8,857 bases of DNA from Alphaproteobacteria bacterium (GTDB lineage: Bacteria; Pseudomonadota; Alphaproteobacteria; SP197): positions 1-8,857 of the forward strand of contig JAJEBJ010000155.1 in assembly GCA_022822575.1 (NCBI GenBank), written 5' to 3'. The first letter of the stretch is position 1, and the number at the start of each line of letters is the position of its first letter. The position numbers and the translations under genes are program-made. Below are positions 1-6,562 of the stretch, in pieces. Under the pieces are notes generated by a model. That model did not search any database and had not been told where the DNA came from. It worked only from the letters and a program-made list of their open reading frames with translations.

Positions 1-534
1 GAAGCTCAGACCGAAGAGATTGGCCAGATATCCGGGATACCAGGAGCGCGCCTTGTCGATCAGACCGAGCCACTCCACCAAGCTCGGCAAACCGCTCGAT
101 CGGCTCATCACGACCGACAGGGAGTAGGCAACGATGACCTCGGAGAGTGTCAGGACGCACAGCAGGAAGACCAACGCAATGACCTGCGGACGCCTCCGGA
201 ACCGGCTTATAAAGTAGGTGAAGGGGACGGCCGCCGCGACCGACAGAATGCTGGCGAGAACGGAGAACTGCACCGAGACAAGAAGGTGCGTGGTGAAGAG
301 AGGCGAGAAGAAGCGGGCATAGTGCGTGAACTCGAAGCCCGGCTCGTAGGTTGATTGCGTCCGTGCAAAGAAGCTCACCACGAGCATGATGATGAAGGGA
401 ATGAGGAAGAAGACACCCATCATGAATGTCGGGTAGAGACCGATGGGAAAGCGCTTCAGCGGCAGGAGGAACTGCTCCCGCCAGACCGGTCCGACGGAGT
501 CATCCTGTTGCCGATTCACGGCGGCATCACTCAT
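1..534 (-). CDS. ABC transporter permease, spermidine/putrescine (PotB) type, 3' end cut by window edge
   Basis: This gene encodes an inner-membrane permease subunit of a polyamine-type ABC importer; 178 codons are present and the frame is open to position 1, so the C-terminal part lies outside the window. A charged cytoplasmic N-terminus (about residues 1-33) is followed by hydrophobic segments at about 36-57, 84-108 and 117-140, which fit the first three membrane helices of this family. The stretch LSEVIVAYSLSVVMSRSSG (about 131-149) resembles the conserved middle of PotB/PotC-like permeases. The conserved EAA loop that contacts the ATPase would lie further on and is not seen. The start ATG (534-532) overlaps the TGA of the upstream ATPase gene as ATGA, which points to translational coupling; an AAGG lies just before it. 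Family assignment is by pattern recognition, and the substrate is unknown. It could equally belong to an importer for other small amines, amino acids or organic acids. Confidence 0.88.
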   Translation of the reverse strand, partial: MSDAAVNRQQDDSVGPVWREQFLLPLKRFPIGLYPTFMMGVFFLIPFIIMLVVSFFARTQSTYEPGFEFTHYARFFSPLFTTHLLVSVQFSVLASILSVAAAVPFTYFISRFRRRPQVIALVFLLCVLTLSEVIVAYSLSVVMSRSSGLPSLVEWLGLIDKARSWYPGYLANLFGLSF

Positions 535-1586
535 GCCTTGAGGACCACGCAACTTTCAGCCGGTAGCTCGACCTTGACCTTTTCGCCCTTGTGAACGTCC
601 GGTCTTTCCTTCGGTGTCGCCATGGCGATGATCTGCAGGCCGTCGCATTCGACGAAGGTTTCGACGCTGGCACCCACGTCACGCACGAAGGTGACGACAC
701 CGTCGAGCTGATTGGCGCCGTCACGGCTTTCCGGATACACGTGAACGTCTTCCGGACGGATCGAGACAATGACGCTGGCTCCCGCACCAAGCTGGTCCGG
801 GGCCCCGCTGGTCTGGCAAGGGCGCCCGGCGATGACACAGGTCGAACCGCTGTCCAGACGTGCCTTGATGAGATTGCTGGTGCCGATGAACTCGGCAACA
901 AAGGCGGAAGCCGGATTGCGGTAGATTTCCAGCGGCGGTCCCATCTGCTGGATGCGCGCCGTCGACATGACCACCACTTCATCCGACATCGTCATTGCTT
1001 CACGCTGGTCATGGGTGACCACGATGGTCGTGATCGCCAGGCGTTCCTGCAGCATGCGCAATTCGACCTGCATGTCCTCTCGCAGCTTGGCATCAAGTGC
1101 CGACAGAGGTTCATCCAGCAGGAACAGTTTCGGCTCCAGGTTGAGCGCCCGGGCAATTGCCACGCGCTGCCTTTGACCGCCGGAAAGCTGTGCGATGTTG
1201 CGATCGGCAACTCCCGGCAGACGCACCAGTTCGAGGAGTTCCTCGGCACGCCGCTTTCGCGCTGCCTTGTCGATGCCCCTGATCCGCTGCGAGTAGGTGA
1301 TGTTCTCGCCCACAGAAAGATGGGGGAACAGCGCCAGGGACTGGAACACCATGCCAATGTTTCTGTTGTGGGTCGGCCTGTCGGTCAGATCCTCGTTGTC
1401 GAGCATGATGCGTCCCGTCGTCGCCGTTTCGAGACCGGCGATCAGGCGCAGCAGGGTTGTCTTGCCGCATCCGGAGGGACCGAGGAAAGACACGAACCGG
1501 CCATCCGGTATCTCGAGGTTGATGTCAGTGACGGCTGTGACGGATCCGAATTTCTTGGAAATGTCGCTGAGTAACAGGCCACTCAT
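531..1586 (-). CDS. ABC transporter ATP-binding protein, PotA type
   Basis: This is the cytoplasmic ATPase that powers the importer whose permease gene follows with a 4-base overlap. All nucleotide-binding motifs are intact. Numbered from the upstream TTG they are Walker A GPSGCGKT (39-46), Q-loop VFQ (83-85), signature LSGGQRQRV (137-145), Walker B LFLLDEP (157-163), D-loop SALD (165-168) and switch histidine H195 in VTHD. A C-terminal TOBE-like regulatory domain follows (about 275-350), containing SIRPEDVHV. The open frame can begin at a TTG (1595-1593), but I prefer the ATG at 1586-1584, giving 351 residues. It has GGGGA nine bases upstream, whereas that same GGGGA abuts the TTG with no spacing. 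Length and architecture match PotA/UgpC-type ATPases. The gene lies 84 bases downstream of the aminotransferase, on the same strand, and may share its transcript. No solute-binding protein gene is visible; it may lie beyond the left edge. Substrate specificity is set by the missing partners. Confidence 0.93.
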   Translation of the reverse strand: MSGLLLSDISKKFGSVTAVTDINLEIPDGRFVSFLGPSGCGKTTLLRLIAGLETATTGRIMLDNEDLTDRPTHNRNIGMVFQSLALFPHLSVGENITYSQRIRGIDKAARKRRAEELLELVRLPGVADRNIAQLSGGQRQRVAIARALNLEPKLFLLDEPLSALDAKLREDMQVELRMLQERLAITTIVVTHDQREAMTMSDEVVVMSTARIQQMGPPLEIYRNPASAFVAEFIGTSNLIKARLDSGSTCVIAGRPCQTSGAPDQLGAGASVIVSIRPEDVHVYPESRDGANQLDGVVTFVRDVGASVETFVECDGLQIIAMATPKERPDVHKGEKVKVELPAESCVVLKA

Positions 1587-1614
1587 CAGGATCAATCCCC
1601 GGCTGGCGTTTCCT

Positions 1615-1641
1615 GGTAAAGCCTTACCGGATTCGCCGGAT
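1615..1641. repeat. Small hairpin and direct repeat in the aminotransferase-ATPase gap
   Basis: The 84-base gap between the two minus-strand genes holds an inverted repeat, GGTAA (1615-1619) and TTACC (1624-1628), with a 4-base loop. It also holds a direct repeat of CCGGAT (1627-1632 and 1636-1641). A TTTACA on the minus strand (1648-1643) could be a -35 element for the ATPase, but no good -10 follows. There is no T-tract, so this is not a convincing terminator. These short repeats could arise by chance in GC-rich sequence. Confidence 0.3.
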
Positions 1642-1670
1642 TTGTAAACGCCCGTCGCCTGTGACCACTG

Positions 1671-2969
1671 CTAGAGGGTGGCGAGGGCTGCGTCGGCAGC
1701 ATCGAGAGTCTGGTCGATGTCGTCATCGCTCAACACGGCCGGGACGAACCAGGTTCCGCGAAGCGTCACGCGCACTCCTCGGTCCTGCAGCCCCTGGATG
1801 AAGGCCTCGCGCATGGGCGTATCGGTCGCCTTGTAGTCGCGATAGTCAACGAGAGGTGGGGTGTCGGTAAAGACCGTCGAGAAGATAGCGCCAACTCCTT
1901 GAACGTGCAGCGGAACACCTCGTCTTTGGCCGCATTCAGCAAGCCCGGCCATAAGCCGCTGGCCGTCCCGCTCCACCTTGTCGTAGATCGCGGCTCCATC
2001 GGCGGCAAGCATGTCAAGGGTGGCAATGCCCGCGGCGATGCTTGACGTGATGCCATTGTATGTGCCGCCGTGAACCGCGCCCTGGGTGACCCCTTCCATG
2101 ATGGCGCTGCTTCCGGCGACTGCGGCAAGGGGGAAGCCGCTGGCCATGGCCTTGGCAAAGACGGCCACATCAGGGGTGACGCCGTACCGCTGCTGGGCAC
2201 CTCCCAGGGCCACCCGGAAACCAGTGATGACCTCGTCAAAAATGAGCACGATTCCATGCTGGTCGCACAGGCGCCGCAGTGCCTCGAGATAACCGGGTAC
2301 GGGTTCGATGACGCCGCAGTTGCAGGCCACCGGCTCCACCACGACGGCGGCAGTTTCGCTGCCGTGGCGTGACAGGGTCTCCTCGAGCACCGCAACATCG
2401 TTGAAAGGTTGAACGATGAGGTTGTCGCGGATGTTGTCGGGCTGACCGCTGCTCTGGGCAAGCACTTCCGGGTGGTCGCGAGGCCCGGCGCGGTTGAGTT
2501 CGGGAGCCACGCTGGCAAAGATGTTGTCCGCCCATCCGTGATAGTGGCCCTCGAATTTCACCACCCTGGTACGGCCGGTGTGGTGGCGGGCAAGTCGCAT
2601 GGCGATCTGGTCCACCTGTGTCCCGGACGTATCGAACCGCACAAGTTCCGCACAGGGAACGATCTCCCTGATGCGTTGCGCCAGGGCAATCTCGCCGGCA
2701 TGAACAGTCGTGAAAGCCTGTCCGGTGTCCAGGGATGTGCGCACCGCGTCAAGCACCGGTCCGGGGCTGTGCCCGAGAAATGCCGGACCGTTGCCGCTGA
2801 CAAAGTCGATGTAGCGGTTGCCGTCGGCATCCCACAAATGAGGCCCTTCGCCACGCTCGATGGCGAGTGGAACGGGAATGGGGTGATAGCGGAAGTTGCT
2901 TGACACACCTCCAGCCAGCACCGTGCACGCCTCCCGGTATCGGGCGATCGAGGTCTCGTATCGGCCCAT
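1671..2969 (-). CDS. Class III pyridoxal-phosphate aminotransferase, glutamate-1-semialdehyde aminomutase-like
   Basis: The gene encodes a 432-residue cytoplasmic fold-type I PLP enzyme. Visible features are the N-terminal GGVSSNFRY (20-28), LWDADGNRYIDF (45-56), a phosphate-loop TSGTQ (114-118), FEGHYHGW (139-146), Walker-like FDEVITGFR (244-252) with PLP-contacting D245, the presumed Schiff-base lysine K273 in FAKAMASGFP, and GGTYNG (301-306). The start at 2969 is chosen because AGGAG (2980-2976) sits six bases upstream and the protein then begins like its family; the frame is open 37 codons further up but that part looks non-coding. HemL normally reads NSGTE in the loop and GGGxPVGA after the lysine; here the residues are TSGTQ and SGFPLAAVAG. 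It is therefore more likely a catabolic or biosynthetic amino-group transferase or mutase than the haem-pathway enzyme. It is first in the minus-strand cluster, ahead of a polyamine-type transporter, suggesting action on an imported amino compound. The substrate is not known. Confidence 0.92.
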   Translation of the reverse strand: MGRYETSIARYREACTVLAGGVSSNFRYHPIPVPLAIERGEGPHLWDADGNRYIDFVSGNGPAFLGHSPGPVLDAVRTSLDTGQAFTTVHAGEIALAQRIREIVPCAELVRFDTSGTQVDQIAMRLARHHTGRTRVVKFEGHYHGWADNIFASVAPELNRAGPRDHPEVLAQSSGQPDNIRDNLIVQPFNDVAVLEETLSRHGSETAAVVVEPVACNCGVIEPVPGYLEALRRLCDQHGIVLIFDEVITGFRVALGGAQQRYGVTPDVAVFAKAMASGFPLAAVAGSSAIMEGVTQGAVHGGTYNGITSSIAAGIATLDMLAADGAAIYDKVERDGQRLMAGLAECGQRRGVPLHVQGVGAIFSTVFTDTPPLVDYRDYKATDTPMREAFIQGLQDRGVRVTLRGTWFVPAVLSDDDIDQTLDAADAALATL

Positions 2970-2975
2970 GTCGGT

Positions 2976-2980
2976 CTCCT
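2976..2980 (-). promoter_or_regulatory. Ribosome binding site of the aminotransferase
   Basis: AGGAG on the minus strand lies six bases upstream of the ATG at 2969. It is the best Shine-Dalgarno match in the area and decides the start in favour of the 432-residue protein over the longer open frame that begins at 3080. Confidence 0.7.
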
Positions 2981-2996
2981 CGCGATGACCCATGCG

Positions 2997-3011
2997 TTGC
3001 AGGCCTTGCAA
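2997..3011. promoter_or_regulatory. Candidate operator: TTGCA-N5-TGCAA inverted repeat
   Basis: Arms TTGCA (2997-3001) and TGCAA (3007-3011) form a perfect 5-base inverted repeat with a 5-base spacer. It lies 28-42 bases upstream of the aminotransferase ATG, where a repressor or activator dimer could sit. The arms are short, so chance is possible, and the regulator is unknown. Confidence 0.3.
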
Positions 3012-3057
3012 ACGGCGAACAGGAAGCGCAACCCGCCTTTCCCGGCCCTCTCGGGGC

Positions 3058-3087
3058 AGTGTGTTTGCAGCCCGGGTCATGCGTCAA
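3058..3087 (-). promoter_or_regulatory. Weak sigma-70-like promoter candidate for the aminotransferase cluster
   Basis: On the minus strand TTGACG (3087-3082) matches a -35 box in five of six bases. After 18 bases it is followed by CACACT (3063-3058), which matches the -10 consensus at only three of six positions. It lies about 90 bases upstream of the start codon. This is a suggestion only, because -10 matches this weak are common. Confidence 0.22.
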
Positions 3088-3271
3088 GCACGGCAATGGC
3101 GAAGCGCTTATCGGGCCGGCCGCTCCGTGGATGCCTTCCTTTCTGGCGCGGTCCTGTGCCCGGGCCACGCTTGAGCTGGAACGTCCCAAGCCTGAGGTAG
3201 GACGCGAATGCACTCGGAATGTCGAGTAGGATGTGAATTTCGGGCCCGTGCTGCAGACTGTTCGGAGATTC

Positions 3272-3277
3272 AGGGAG
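3272..3277 (+). promoter_or_regulatory. Ribosome binding site of the small hydroxylase subunit
   Basis: AGGGAG lies six bases before the ATG at 3284 and selects that start over the in-frame upstream ATG at 3233. A second GGAG (3280-3283) could instead serve the ATG at 3293, which would shorten the protein by three residues. Confidence 0.65.
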
Positions 3278-3283
3278 TCGGAG

Positions 3284-3751
3284 ATGCGAACGATGCTGAA
3301 AGTCAACGGTCGCGTTGTCGAAGTCGACGTGCCGGACGGCATGCCACTGCTGTGGGTTCTGCGTGACGAACTGAAGCTGACCGGTACCAGGTACGGTTGT
3401 GGCGTTGCTTCCTGCGGAGCGTGCACGGTGCACGTAGATGGTGTTCCTGTCCGGTCCTGCGTGACGTTGCCGGAGGATGTCGAAGGCGCCGAGATCACAA
3501 CCATCGAGGGACTTGCCACGAGGGAAGGACGCGCCGTGCAGCAGGCTTGGGCCGAACTCAATGTTGTGCAATGCGGCTATTGCCAGTCAGGACAGATCAT
3601 GTCGGCAGCGGGTCTCCTTGCGGAGAACGGCGAGCCGGATACCGACGCGATCGACGACTTCATGGCCGGAAATGTGTGCCGGTGCGCCACCTACCAGAGA
3701 GTTCGGGCAGCTGTGACGCGTGCCGCCGAACTACTGGGGGACGACATCTGA
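3284..3751 (+). CDS. (2Fe-2S)-binding small subunit of an IorA-type molybdenum hydroxylase
   Basis: This 155-residue protein is the electron-transfer subunit of a xanthine-oxidase-family enzyme, resembling IorA of isoquinoline 1-oxidoreductase and the small subunit of bacterial aldehyde dehydrogenases. An N-terminal plant-ferredoxin-like domain carries the first cluster ligands C39, C44, C47 and C59 (GCGVASCGACTV). A C-terminal helical domain carries the second set C97, C100, C132 and C134 (QCGYCQSGQ and GNVCRCATY). All eight cysteines are present, and the length is typical. There is no signal peptide of its own; in this family the small subunit is thought to be exported in complex with the Tat-bearing large subunit. 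The stop codon TGA shares one base with the ATG of the large-subunit gene, so the two are translationally coupled. The family is clear; the substrate is not. Confidence 0.95.
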   Translation: MRTMLKVNGRVVEVDVPDGMPLLWVLRDELKLTGTRYGCGVASCGACTVHVDGVPVRSCVTLPEDVEGAEITTIEGLATREGRAVQQAWAELNVVQCGYCQSGQIMSAAGLLAENGEPDTDAIDDFMAGNVCRCATYQRVRAAVTRAAELLGDDI

Positions 3752-5925
3752 TGACCGTGTCCCTCTCTCGCCGGAGTTTCCTCCACACGGCCTCTGCCGT
3801 GGCACTCGTGGTGGGTTTTTCGCCACGTGGCGCGCTGGCTGTCGCGCCAGCCGATGACGGCTACTTCAACCCCTTCGTGAAGATTGATTCGGACGGCCGT
3901 GTGACCGTGATCGTCAAGCACTTTGAGATGGGTCAGGGGACGAGTACCGGGCTTCCCACCCTGATAGCGGAGGAACTCGGTGTCGAACTCGTCGATGTGG
4001 CTTTCGAGTTCGCTCCCTCCGATGTCAGGCGCTATGCCAATCTCCTCTTTCGCGCGCAAGGGACAGGTGCATCCACCTCGATGGCCAACTCCTATCTGCA
4101 GTACAGGCAGGCAGGTGCTGCTGCGAGGGAGATGCTGCTCGCGGCTGCCGCCGAGGAATGGGATGCCGATCCGTCAACGCTGGTGCTGTCGAAGGGCATG
4201 ATTGCTGGTGCCGGGCGTAGCGCACCCATTGCCCGGTTCGTTGGCACGGCCGCGACCAGAGAGGTGCCTGATCGGCCGACGCTGAAGGACCCCGCTACGT
4301 TCTCGCTGATCGGCAACCCGCGGACATCGCGGCGGGACAACGGACCCAAGATCGACGGGTCGGCCCGGTTTGCCATGGATGTGCAGCTGGAGAACCAGCT
4401 TGTCGCCGTCGTCAGGCGCAGTCCGCGTTTCGGGGGAACGGTGGCGTCCATGGATGCTTCGGCGGCCGGTGACGTGCCAGGTTTCGTCAATGCCGCGATA
4501 CTGCCTTCCCATGCCGGGGTCGTTGTCTACGCCCGCGACACCTGGGCGGCGTTCCAGGCCCGCGAGGCGGTGACCGTCGAGTGGAGTTTCACGAACGCCG
4601 AAGGCCGCAGTTCCGCCGAGATCAGGACGACACTTCTCGGTGCGGTCAATGCGCCACCCGAATTTGTTGTCAGGGAAGGTCCGGGGAAGGACGGAGTCTC
4701 GGCGCGTCTCGATCGCTCCGCGCAAACCGTCGAGGCCGAGTTCTTTCTTCCATGGCTCTGTCATGCGCCCATGGAGCCTCTGACTTGCACCATCGAGCCG
4801 ACGTCCGACGGGATCACGCTCCATGACGGATGCCAGTCCCCGTCCGGTGCACACCAGGTGCTTGCGACGGTTCTCGGGCTGCCGATGAAGAGCATCCGGA
4901 TCAATACACTCTATGCCGGCGGCTCGTTCGGACGCCGCGCCACCATGACGGCGGACTACATCGTCGAGGCCGGGCAGGCCTTTGCCATGACCGACCGAAG
5001 CCGGCCGGTCAAGCTCGTCTGGTCACGCGAGGACGACCTTGCCGGCGGCGCCTATCGGCCGGCCGTGGCGCACAGGGTGCGCGTTGGTCTTGATGGCAAC
5101 GGCGACATCATCGCCTGGGACCATCGCATTGCCGGCAAGTCCATCTTCAAGGGATCATCGTTCGAGCAGTGGATTGTCAGGAACGGTGTCGATCACTCCT
5201 CCGTCGAAGGCGTGCCCGACACGCTCTACGGCATACCCGGGATGTTCGTCGGCCTGACCGATCTTGAGTCGCCCATCACCGTGAGCTGGTGGCGTTCGGT
5301 CGGTCACAGCCATACCGCATTCGTCATGGAATCGATGATGGACATGGCGGCCAGGGCTGCCGGACGCGACCCCGTGTCCTGGCGGCTTGACCATCTGCGG
5401 GAAGGCTCGGCGGACCAGCGGCGCCTTGCCGGTGTCCTGCGGCTTGCCGCAAGGGAGTCGGGCTGGGACCGGCCAACGGAGCCAGGCCGGGCGCGTGGTG
5501 TTGCCGTCCACAAGTCCTTCGGCACGTATGTCGCGCAGGTGGTCGAGGTTTCGCGTGACGTCGCGGGAGTGACAGCGATCGAAAGGATCACCTGCGCGGT
5601 GGACTGCGGCGTGGCAGTCAATCCCGACATCGTCCGGGCGCAGATGGAAGGCGGTATCGGCTACGGGATCGGCCACGTGATGCGCAACGAGATCACATTT
5701 GATAAGGGCGAGGTCGTCGAGTGGAACTTTCCCGACTATGAACCTTTGCGAATGTCCGACATCGGCCGCATCGACGTCCACATCATGCCATCGACCGCGC
5801 CACCGACCGGGGTTGGGGAACCCGGTGTACCACCGGCCGGCCCGGCACTCGCCAACGCCATCGCCGTCGACGGCCCGCGGGTGACCACGCTGCCCATGGC
5901 GCAGAACGGTGTCCGCTTTGCCTGA
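3751..5925 (+). CDS. Molybdopterin-binding large subunit, IorB-type xanthine-oxidase-family dehydrogenase, Tat-exported
   Basis: This 724-residue catalytic subunit binds the molybdopterin cytosine dinucleotide cofactor and hydroxylates or oxidises an aldehyde or N-heterocycle. The N-terminus has a twin-arginine signal: SRRSFL (5-10), a hydrophobic stretch (12-23) and a likely cleavage after ALA (28-30), so the mature enzyme should be periplasmic. Family motifs follow in order: EMGQGTSTG (59-67), an a/b hammerhead-like segment (about 201-280), HAPMEP (338-343), GGSFGRR (390-396), WSREDD (424-429), WWRSVGHSHTAF (513-524), and GVGEPGVPPAGPALANAI (687-704) with the catalytic glutamate E690. Length agrees with IorB proteins. 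The open frame extends far upstream, but the ATG at 3751 is chosen for the Tat signal, the one-base TGATG overlap with the small-subunit gene, and a GGGGGA (3736-3741) nine bases before it. No cytochrome c subunit or XdhC-like maturation gene follows; the next gene is on the opposite strand. The substrate is unknown; candidates are aldehydes and N-heteroaromatics. Confidence 0.95.
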   Translation: MTVSLSRRSFLHTASAVALVVGFSPRGALAVAPADDGYFNPFVKIDSDGRVTVIVKHFEMGQGTSTGLPTLIAEELGVELVDVAFEFAPSDVRRYANLLFRAQGTGASTSMANSYLQYRQAGAAAREMLLAAAAEEWDADPSTLVLSKGMIAGAGRSAPIARFVGTAATREVPDRPTLKDPATFSLIGNPRTSRRDNGPKIDGSARFAMDVQLENQLVAVVRRSPRFGGTVASMDASAAGDVPGFVNAAILPSHAGVVVYARDTWAAFQAREAVTVEWSFTNAEGRSSAEIRTTLLGAVNAPPEFVVREGPGKDGVSARLDRSAQTVEAEFFLPWLCHAPMEPLTCTIEPTSDGITLHDGCQSPSGAHQVLATVLGLPMKSIRINTLYAGGSFGRRATMTADYIVEAGQAFAMTDRSRPVKLVWSREDDLAGGAYRPAVAHRVRVGLDGNGDIIAWDHRIAGKSIFKGSSFEQWIVRNGVDHSSVEGVPDTLYGIPGMFVGLTDLESPITVSWWRSVGHSHTAFVMESMMDMAARAAGRDPVSWRLDHLREGSADQRRLAGVLRLAARESGWDRPTEPGRARGVAVHKSFGTYVAQVVEVSRDVAGVTAIERITCAVDCGVAVNPDIVRAQMEGGIGYGIGHVMRNEITFDKGEVVEWNFPDYEPLRMSDIGRIDVHIMPSTAPPTGVGEPGVPPAGPALANAIAVDGPRVTTLPMAQNGVRFA

Positions 5926-5972
5926 ACCGTCGGTCCGGTTTCCACAGGGGGCCGGATCCGGGGTGGAGACTC

Positions 5973-5992
5973 TTCGCCATGTCAATGGCGGA
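5973..5992. terminator. Hairpin in the convergent gap, possible weak bidirectional terminator
   Basis: CGCCAT (5975-5980) and ATGGCG (5985-5990) pair around a 4-base GTCA loop, and one T-G wobble and one further pair extend the stem to eight. It sits between two convergent stop codons, where a shared terminator is expected. Neither side has a T-tract, so intrinsic termination would be inefficient. Nothing else of note is seen in the 88-base gap. Confidence 0.35.
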
Positions 5993-6013
5993 AGTGCCTG
6001 ATGTCCTGCGCTT

Positions 6014-6430
6014 TCATGGAAGCAGGCGCTTGATGACGCCGCTTGACGTGAGACAGACCCGGTCGCCGACGACGACCTCGCAGGCCACGAAGCTGAACTG
6101 CCGGGTGCGCCGCACCACCCTGGTCCGTGTCTCAAGGAAATCGCCGGTCTTCGCGCCTGCCACGAAGTTGCTGGTGGCGCTCACCGTGATGGCGCCTTCG
6201 GCCGGATCGTGCCAGCGCGAGTTCATGCAGAGCGCGGCATCGGCCATGGTCATCATGACACCCCCGTGAATCCATCCGTACTCGTTGGCGTGGCGCTCAT
6301 CGGCAAGGACGCCGACCTCGATGCGGCCGTCGCCCATGTCGTTGTACCAGCACACCCCGATAACGCCCTCGAAGGGATCATCCGGTTCGACCGCAACAAA
6401 TCCATCCGGGATTCCAGTCGGTGTGCCCAT
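6014..6430 (-). CDS. PaaI-family hotdog-fold thioesterase
   Basis: The gene encodes a 138-residue single-domain cytoplasmic protein of the PaaI/YbgC-like hotdog superfamily, which hydrolyses acyl-CoA thioesters, often aromatic or short-chain ones. The family hallmark is GWIHGGVMMTMADAALC (52-68), with HGG at 55-57 and the probable catalytic acid D64. The later stretch ITVSATSNFVAGAKTGD (81-97) fits the central strands. Length is normal for the family. The open frame could begin at a TTG (6487-6485), but the ATG at 6430 is preferred because family proteins begin shortly before a sequence like PDGFVAVEPDDPFE (8-21). The ribosome site before this ATG is weak. The gene is divergent from the acyl-CoA dehydrogenase, with 132 bases between, and convergent with the hydroxylase operon. 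A role in releasing CoA from an intermediate of the neighbouring pathway is inference. Confidence 0.9.
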   Translation of the reverse strand: MGTPTGIPDGFVAVEPDDPFEGVIGVCWYNDMGDGRIEVGVLADERHANEYGWIHGGVMMTMADAALCMNSRWHDPAEGAITVSATSNFVAGAKTGDFLETRTRVVRRTRQFSFVACEVVVGDRVCLTSSGVIKRLLP

Positions 6431-6489
6431 CGTCCGCTCACGTGCCGCTACGTCCGTTCTTTGCCGGAAACACACAGCCGCGGTCAAGG

Positions 6490-6515
6490 ATTCGCCACGT
6501 TCGGGATTGGCGAAT
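6490..6515. promoter_or_regulatory. Candidate shared operator: perfect 8-base inverted repeat with 10-base spacer
   Basis: Arms ATTCGCCA (6490-6497) and TGGCGAAT (6508-6515) are exact reverse complements separated by 10 bases. The repeat lies inside the 132-base divergent gap, 60-85 bases upstream of the thioesterase start and 48-73 bases upstream of the acyl-CoA dehydrogenase start. That is where one dimeric regulator could control both genes. A TTGACC on the minus strand (6487-6482), directly beside the left arm, could be a -35 element for the thioesterase, though no good -10 follows. The regulator gene is not in the window. Confidence 0.5.
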
Positions 6516-6562
6516 GTTTGGTCACGGGAGTAGGGTCGTGGCGCTTCCTACAGGATGTCGAC

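Larger units (their letters stand above)
2970..3283. other. Divergent intergenic region between aminotransferase and molybdenum hydroxylase genes
   Basis: These 314 bases separate two oppositely transcribed genes, so promoters for both must lie here. Open frames cross the region on both strands, but none begins with a convincing ribosome site or looks like a known protein, so I call it non-coding. The region contains the candidate minus-strand promoter and the TTGCA inverted repeat listed separately. It also has a weak imperfect inverted repeat, CGTCC (3182-3186) and GGACG (3200-3204), about 80 bases before the plus-strand start. For the plus strand I see only a poor sigma-70-like TTGAGC (3171-3176) without a good -10, so that promoter may need an activator. 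Confidence 0.6.

Noticed and set aside
591..1574. 327-codon open frame on the plus strand, opposite the ABC ATPase
   Set aside because: It is wholly antisense to a gene with every ABC motif intact. Its translation shows no known domain and has the arginine/histidine-rich look of a GC-rich shadow frame.
1671..2969. Annotation as hemL (glutamate-1-semialdehyde 2,1-aminomutase)
   Set aside because: The phosphate loop and the sequence after the PLP lysine differ from HemL, and the gene sits with a transporter rather than haem genes. Only the family similarity is kept.
2970..3080. 37-codon N-terminal extension of the aminotransferase
   Set aside because: The AGGAG six bases before the ATG at 2969 and the usual family N-terminus favour the shorter protein; the extension is arginine-rich and lies in the promoter region.
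3077..3571. 164-codon minus-strand open frame over the divergent region and the start of the small hydroxylase subunit gene
   Set aside because: It overlaps the conserved ferredoxin-like coding sequence, has no clear ribosome site and resembles no known family.
3397..3750. 118-codon upstream extension of the large hydroxylase subunit
   Set aside because: It overlaps the small subunit gene in another frame and would bury the Tat signal inside the protein. The ATG at 3751 has a ribosome site and the coupled TGATG overlap.
5955..5964. CCGGATCCGG palindrome after the large-subunit stop codon
   Set aside because: It is a perfect 10-base palindrome but has no loop, no T-tract and no partner copy, so it is not a credible terminator or attachment site and is likely chance in GC-rich DNA.
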